A stretch of 64,000 nt of DNA, from the NCBI GenBank assembly GCA_017512725.1, contig JAFWEW010000039.1, positions 1 through 64,000 of the forward strand, read 5' to 3'. This document shows, piece by piece, positions 60,657-64,000 of this stretch. The notes under the pieces are model-generated. The model ran no database searches. It was given only the letters and a program-made list of their open reading frames with translations, and was not told where the DNA came from. The DNA is from Solobacterium sp. GTDB taxonomy: Bacteria; Bacillota_I; Bacilli_A; Erysipelotrichales; Erysipelotrichaceae. Numbering within the stretch: position 1 is the stretch's first letter; each line of letters opens with the position of its first letter. A program made the translations under genes and the position numbers.

Positions 60657-61361
60657 ATGCTGAAAGTAGAAAATCTGGTAGTGAAATATGGCATGATCGA
60701 AGCGATCAAAGGGATCTCCTTCGAAGTCAATGACGGCGAGATCGTAACGCTGATCGGAGCCAATGGTGCCGGCAAAACAACAACCATGCATGCGATATCC
60801 GGACTCGTGAAGCCGGTTAGCGGATCGATTCAGCTGGATGGAGTGGAGCTTACAAAGGTTCAGCCGCACAAGATCTTATCCATGGGACTTGCGCAGGTTC
60901 CGGAAGGACGGCGCGTATTTGCACAGGAAACGGTCGAAGAGAACCTGACTCTCGGCGCATTCTTCCGCAAGGATAAAGACAAGATCAGAACCGATATGGA
61001 TTTTGTATATGATCTCTTCCCGCGTCTGAAGGAGCGTTCCTCCCAGCTGGCCGGAACACTTTCCGGCGGTGAACAGCAGATGCTGGCGATGGGACGGGCA
61101 CTGATGGCGGATCCGCGGATCATGCTGCTGGATGAACCGTCCATGGGTCTTTCCCCGCTGCTGGTCTCGGAAATCTTCAGCATTATTGAGGAGATCAACA
61201 AAAAGGGCACAACCGTGCTGTTGGTTGAACAGAACGCAAAGCGTGCACTGGCAATCGCAGATCACGCATATGTTCTGGAAACAGGCAATATCACGCTTCA
61301 TGGAACCGGACAGGAACTGTCGCAGGATGAGCGTGTGCAGAAAGCGTATTTAGGAGGATAA
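60657..61361 (+). CDS. livF: Branched-chain amino acid ABC transporter ATPase LivF
   Basis: 234 residues from ATG 60657 (GGGAGAG upstream; GTG 60648 overlaps livG and is less likely). Walker A GANGAGKTT, signature LSGGEQQML, Walker B IMLLDEPSMGLSP, all LivF-like. Confidence 0.9.
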   Translation: MLKVENLVVKYGMIEAIKGISFEVNDGEIVTLIGANGAGKTTTMHAISGLVKPVSGSIQLDGVELTKVQPHKILSMGLAQVPEGRRVFAQETVEENLTLGAFFRKDKDKIRTDMDFVYDLFPRLKERSSQLAGTLSGGEQQMLAMGRALMADPRIMLLDEPSMGLSPLLVSEIFSIIEEINKKGTTVLLVEQNAKRALAIADHAYVLETGNITLHGTGQELSQDERVQKAYLGG

Positions 61362-61364
61362 ATC

Positions 61365-62048
61365 ATGTACGTAAAGGATCATATGACTAAGAATCCCCTG
61401 ACCGTTACCAAAGATACCACTATCTCCAAAGCAGTAGAGATCATGGGGAAAAACGACTTCCATCGTCTGCCGGTCGTAGATGATGACGGTAAGCTTCTTG
61501 GACTTGTCACACAGGGCACGGTTGAAGAAAGCAGCGGTTCTCAGACGACTTCGCTGTCCATTTTTGAACTGAACTATCTGCTGTCAAAACGGAAAGTCAG
61601 CGACATCATGATCAAAGACGTCAAGACAACCACTCCGGACGTCTTCCTGGAAGAAGCTGCCAAAATCATGATCGACAACAACATTTCCGTGCTTCCGGTT
61701 ATTGATGCAGACCGGAAAGTCCTCGGCATTATCACCGAAAAGGATATGTTCCAGGCGTTTGTTGATCTGCTTGGCTATGGCAAGCGCGGTACCCGCTTTG
61801 TCATCCGGTGCGTGGACCAGCCAGGTTATTTCTATGGCATCGCAAAGCTGTTTGCGGACAATCTTGCCAACGTGGAATCGCTGGCGGTATTCCATACCGA
61901 AGAGCGCGGCACGGAAGTTGTCGTCAAGGCAACCGGTGAGATCCCGGTTGAAAAGATGCGTGATATTCTGCTGAAAGCAGGCTATACCGTAACCGAGATC
62001 GTCCAGACAACGATCGACGGCAAACGGGTCAAGCATCCGGTCAAATAA
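61365..62048 (+). CDS. CBS-pair plus ACT-domain protein, candidate sensor of the liv operon
   Basis: 227 residues. Two CBS domains (MTKNPLTVTKDTTISKAVEI; MIKDVKTTTPDVFLEEAAKI) are followed by an ACT domain (about 140-215). The family is known from acetoin-utilisation AcuB-like proteins. CBS pairs bind adenine nucleotides and ACT domains bind amino acids. Four bases after livF, so it may tune transport or metabolism to amino acid and energy level. Confidence 0.8.
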   Translation: MYVKDHMTKNPLTVTKDTTISKAVEIMGKNDFHRLPVVDDDGKLLGLVTQGTVEESSGSQTTSLSIFELNYLLSKRKVSDIMIKDVKTTTPDVFLEEAAKIMIDNNISVLPVIDADRKVLGIITEKDMFQAFVDLLGYGKRGTRFVIRCVDQPGYFYGIAKLFADNLANVESLAVFHTEERGTEVVVKATGEIPVEKMRDILLKAGYTVTEIVQTTIDGKRVKHPVK

Positions 62049-62059
62049 CAGGAACTGAG

Positions 62060-62083
62060 AAGACGGAGAAATCCGTCTTTTCA
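62060..62083 (+). terminator. Terminator of the liv operon
   Basis: AAGACGGA (62060-62067), loop GAAA, TCCGTCTT (62072-62079), then TTC. Confidence 0.75.
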
Positions 62084-62102
62084 GACAAACAGGAGAAATA
62101 CA

Positions 62103-62675
62103 ATGAACTGGGGAGATATTATTTTCTATGTGCTCGACGCAGTGATCATGTATATGCTGATCCGCATGTATCGGGCATCCAAAACCATTGAGATTAAGAC
62201 CAGCCTTGGTCCGCGGTGGGTCATACCGGCGGTATTCTGGTCGATTGCACTGCTGGGTCTGTTTAACTATCGGGGTGTATTCCGGGTGATCCAGACAATC
62301 ATGCTGGTTCTGATGGGTGCGATCTACTGGACGTTTGATTCTGGACTGTGCCCGCAGGGAGTCGTGATGATCGGCCGTCTGTATCCCTATGAGAAAGCAA
62401 AGCCGATCACCGTTGATGACGAAAGCCACTGCGTGAATTTTACGATCCGAAAAGCGCCGACGCCGGTCTTCTTTCCTCCCGAGCAGATGAAGGACGTACA
62501 TAACTATCTGGCAAAACATGCAGGGGTCGCGAAAAAAGCAGTACGAACCAAAGCGAAGACGGTTTCCTCTGCCGAGACTGAAAAACCCAAGGCAGTGAAG
62601 GCAGCTGAAAAACCAAAGAAGGCAGCCGCAGATACGGCAAACAAAACCGAATCTGCGGAGCAGAACGAGAAATAA
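62103..62675 (+). CDS. Membrane protein with Lys/Ala-rich tail
   Basis: 190 residues. Two or three N-terminal helices (about 5-22, 40-56 and 60-78), a small soluble domain with YPYEKAKPITVDD (resembling DUF5673), and a C-terminal tail of Lys/Ala/Glu/Pro repeats. The tail resembles the N-terminal extension of the glycogen synthase at 31692. Confidence 0.6.
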   Translation: MNWGDIIFYVLDAVIMYMLIRMYRASKTIEIKTSLGPRWVIPAVFWSIALLGLFNYRGVFRVIQTIMLVLMGAIYWTFDSGLCPQGVVMIGRLYPYEKAKPITVDDESHCVNFTIRKAPTPVFFPPEQMKDVHNYLAKHAGVAKKAVRTKAKTVSSAETEKPKAVKAAEKPKKAAADTANKTESAEQNEK

Positions 62676-62699
62676 GGCATTCCGAATGTCTTATTTTTT
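62671..62699 (+). terminator. Terminator of the tail-bearing membrane protein gene
   Basis: AATAAG-G-CATT (62671-62681), loop CCG, AATG-T-CTTATT (62685-62695), then TTTT. It overlaps the stop codon. Confidence 0.65.
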
Positions 62700-62784
62700 G
62701 GTTTCGGACAGGCTCTGAACGAGAACCGGTACCGGCAAATCGCAATTCTTTTGCAACAACTGCTGCCCTGATCGTGTTTTAAAT

Positions 62785-62820
62785 GTGAGAACGGCATGCG
62801 AAAGCTATACAATAGTTGTA
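62785..62820 (+). promoter_or_regulatory. Promoter and palindrome directly at the sigma factor start
   Basis: TACAAT (62808-62813) with GTGAGA (62785-62790) 17 bases upstream could be the promoter. The palindrome TACAA-TAG-TTGTA (62808-62820) covers the -10 and ends on the base before ATG 62821. A start of transcription seven or eight bases after the -10 would fall on the ATG itself. No ribosome site precedes the start. Confidence 0.45.
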
Positions 62821-63312
62821 ATGGCACTCTCCGTTAAAGAACTTCAGGTACGAAGAATCCTGGATCTTTATGGTGACAGCCTGTACCGTCTGGCATGCTC
62901 GTATCTCAGAAACGAAGCGGATGCACAGGAAATCGTACAGGACACCGTGATCCAGTTTTTAAAGTACGATCCGGATTTTGACGGCGATACGCAGAAAGAA
63001 AAAGGCTGGCTGATGAAAACGGCTTCGAATCTTTCGCGCAACCGTCTCCGTTCCCTGCGTGCTCATCCGTCGGAAGAACTGGATGAAGCGTTCGCAGGCA
63101 GTGAGACCGAAGACCTGCGGTATGTATGGGATGCGGTGTCATCGCTTCCGGTAAAATACCGGGAAGTCATCCATCTGTTTTATCAGGAAGGATATACAAC
63201 AAAAGAAATCAGTACGATCACAGGCCGTAAAGAGGCAACCGTTCGCTCCGATCTCCATCGGGCCAGAGAAGAACTGAAAGAGATACTCAGAAACAACTAT
63301 GACTTCGAATAA
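62821..63312 (+). CDS. ECF-like sigma-70 family factor
   Basis: 163 residues from ATG 62821. Region 2 (LYRLACSYLRNEADAQEIVQD) and region 4 (LPVKYREVIHLFYQEGYTTKEIS, then TVRSDLHRAREEL) are typical of extracytoplasmic-function sigma factors. No ribosome site, so translation may be leaderless. Overlaps the next gene by 14 bases, the usual layout with an anti-sigma factor. Confidence 0.85.
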   Translation: MALSVKELQVRRILDLYGDSLYRLACSYLRNEADAQEIVQDTVIQFLKYDPDFDGDTQKEKGWLMKTASNLSRNRLRSLRAHPSEELDEAFAGSETEDLRYVWDAVSSLPVKYREVIHLFYQEGYTTKEISTITGRKEATVRSDLHRAREELKEILRNNYDFE

Positions 63313-63898
63313 CTATCAGAAGGCAAATGAACAGATCCGTCTCAGCGAGGCACAGAAAGCTCAGATTCTTGAGAATGTTTTGAGTGCGGACATCGAACCG
63401 GCAAAGAAGGCATGGCACATGCCGGTTTACGGCTGGGCCGGAATGATGGCGGGTGCGTTTGCGCTGATTCTGATCCTGATCCTTCCGATGCGCCCCAAGA
63501 CTGCCGATGCGCCATCCTACCAGACAGTACAGAACAGTTCTGAAGAAACCGGTATGCTGTATGAGGAATCCATGGAGACCGAAGGGGAAACCGATGGTGC
63601 GATGGGAGCTGACGAGAAAGAAGCGTCCGAAACATCACTTAATGTGATCCGGTTTGAAGATGTGGAAGGCGTAGAGGAAGCGGAGTATGGAATGCTCGAT
63701 GACGGAACTATGATGATCCGTCTGAATACTGCAGAGGGAGAGATTCTGGTTCACGCCTGGCCGGAACCGTCTGCCGAGTCCCTGTACGCAGCGGATGATT
63801 CTGTTCTGGTCCGTAATGGAATCTGCTATCAGATCGAAGAAGAAACTGCCGATGCAGAAATGATAAGCCGGCTGAAGGCGGCAATCATGGAGGAATAA
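63299..63898 (+). CDS. Probable anti-sigma factor, single-pass membrane protein
   Basis: 199 residues: a cytoplasmic helical N-terminus (1-38), one membrane helix (about 45-64), an acidic linker (MEEE/ETDG) and an external domain with VLVRNGICYQI. No zinc-binding HxxxCxxC motif is seen. Role inferred from its position and topology. The external domain looks like DUF4367-type sensors. Confidence 0.65.
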   Translation: MTSNNYQKANEQIRLSEAQKAQILENVLSADIEPAKKAWHMPVYGWAGMMAGAFALILILILPMRPKTADAPSYQTVQNSSEETGMLYEESMETEGETDGAMGADEKEASETSLNVIRFEDVEGVEEAEYGMLDDGTMMIRLNTAEGEILVHAWPEPSAESLYAADDSVLVRNGICYQIEEETADAEMISRLKAAIMEE

Positions 63899-63901
63899 CC
63901 C

Positions 63902-64000
63902 GTGGCAGTTCCTGTTATGCGAAAAAAGCTGGAAGAACTGAGAGATCCGGAGAATGCGGCATTTGTGGCAAGGCTTAACCCAGTTCTGGATCCAAAGGTT
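63902..64000 (+). CDS. Start of a DNA alkylation repair (AlkD-like) protein, cut by the window end
   Basis: 33 codons from GTG 63902 (GGAGGA at 63888-63893 upstream). KLEELRDPENAAFVARLNPV matches the first HEAT-like repeat of Firmicute DNA alkylation repair proteins, usually followed by LGVRTPELR, which would lie outside. It starts three bases after the anti-sigma gene and may belong to the same operon. Confidence 0.6.
   Translation, partial: MAVPVMRKKLEELRDPENAAFVARLNPVLDPKV

Overview
The window is bacterial chromosome with about 48% G+C by eye, dense genes, ATGA/TTGA gene overlaps, strong AGGAGG ribosome sites and ATG/GTG/TTG starts. These features, together with an exporter-type ABC heterodimer, SpoIIE-type phosphatase, ECF S component, CPBP proteases and a frameshifted Firmicute mobile-element replication gene, point to an anaerobic gut- or rumen-type Bacillota. 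An Erysipelotrichia member is my best guess, but no rRNA is present to prove it. I saw no tRNA, rRNA, CRISPR array or transposase.

Layout. 0-1 kb: broken replication-type gene of mobile-element origin. 1-3.7 kb: a small double-glycine-leader peptide gene with two intramembrane metalloprotease genes (PrsW and CPBP) on the minus strand, and a CPBP remnant. 4-28.5 kb: one long same-strand block that looks like an iron regulon. It opens with a FeoC-like peptide, feoA and feoB, followed by three runs of genes: alpha/beta hydrolases, SRPBCC proteins, a ketopantoate-reductase-like enzyme, SAM methyltransferases, five relatives of L-2-amino-thiazoline-4-carboxylate (ATC) hydrolase, small four-helix membrane proteins, a DUF6110-like peptide plus P1B-type ATPase pair resembling ferrosome (fez) genes, and an exporter-fold ABC pair resembling siderophore importers. 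The same palindrome, GTTAG-N6-CTAAC, stands twice in front of feo (3921, 4007), twice in front of the P1B-ATPase run (13703, 13792) and once in front of the ABC run (21158). The feo and 13.7 kb leaders are duplicates of each other.

28.5-31.5 kb: three more double-glycine-leader small proteins, two with Cys-rich zinc-binding-like bodies, around an AraC/GyrI-type regulator. 31.7-36 kb: glycogen synthase with a long Lys/Glu/Pro-rich N-terminal extension, an aldo/keto reductase and an iron-type alcohol dehydrogenase. 36-39.4 kb: an Hsp70/actin-fold ATPase with a C-terminal membrane hairpin, with two uncharacterised partners. 39.4-45.8 kb: MATE exporter, a DUF4430 plus ECF S-component pair (probable corrinoid or other vitamin uptake), and the metF - MetH activation domain - metH operon. 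45.9-48.8 kb: SpoIIE-type phosphatase and a rhodanese-thioredoxin lipoprotein. 49-52.8 kb: an acid-sugar module (LarA-like, DUF1537 kinase, PdxA2). 52.9-56.4 kb: zinc-ribbon protein, tandem ACT protein, MFS transporter and small membrane proteins. 56.5-62.1 kb: complete branched-chain amino acid ABC operon (livJHMGF) ending in a CBS-ACT sensor protein. 62.1-64 kb: a membrane protein, an ECF-like sigma factor with an apparently leaderless start, its probable anti-sigma partner, and the start of a DNA alkylation repair gene.

The strongest candidate for an undescribed system is the 4-28.5 kb block: an operator-linked set that couples ferrous iron uptake, a ferrosome-type ATPase and siderophore-type ABC transport to a repeated module of ATC-hydrolase-like proteins with membrane partners.
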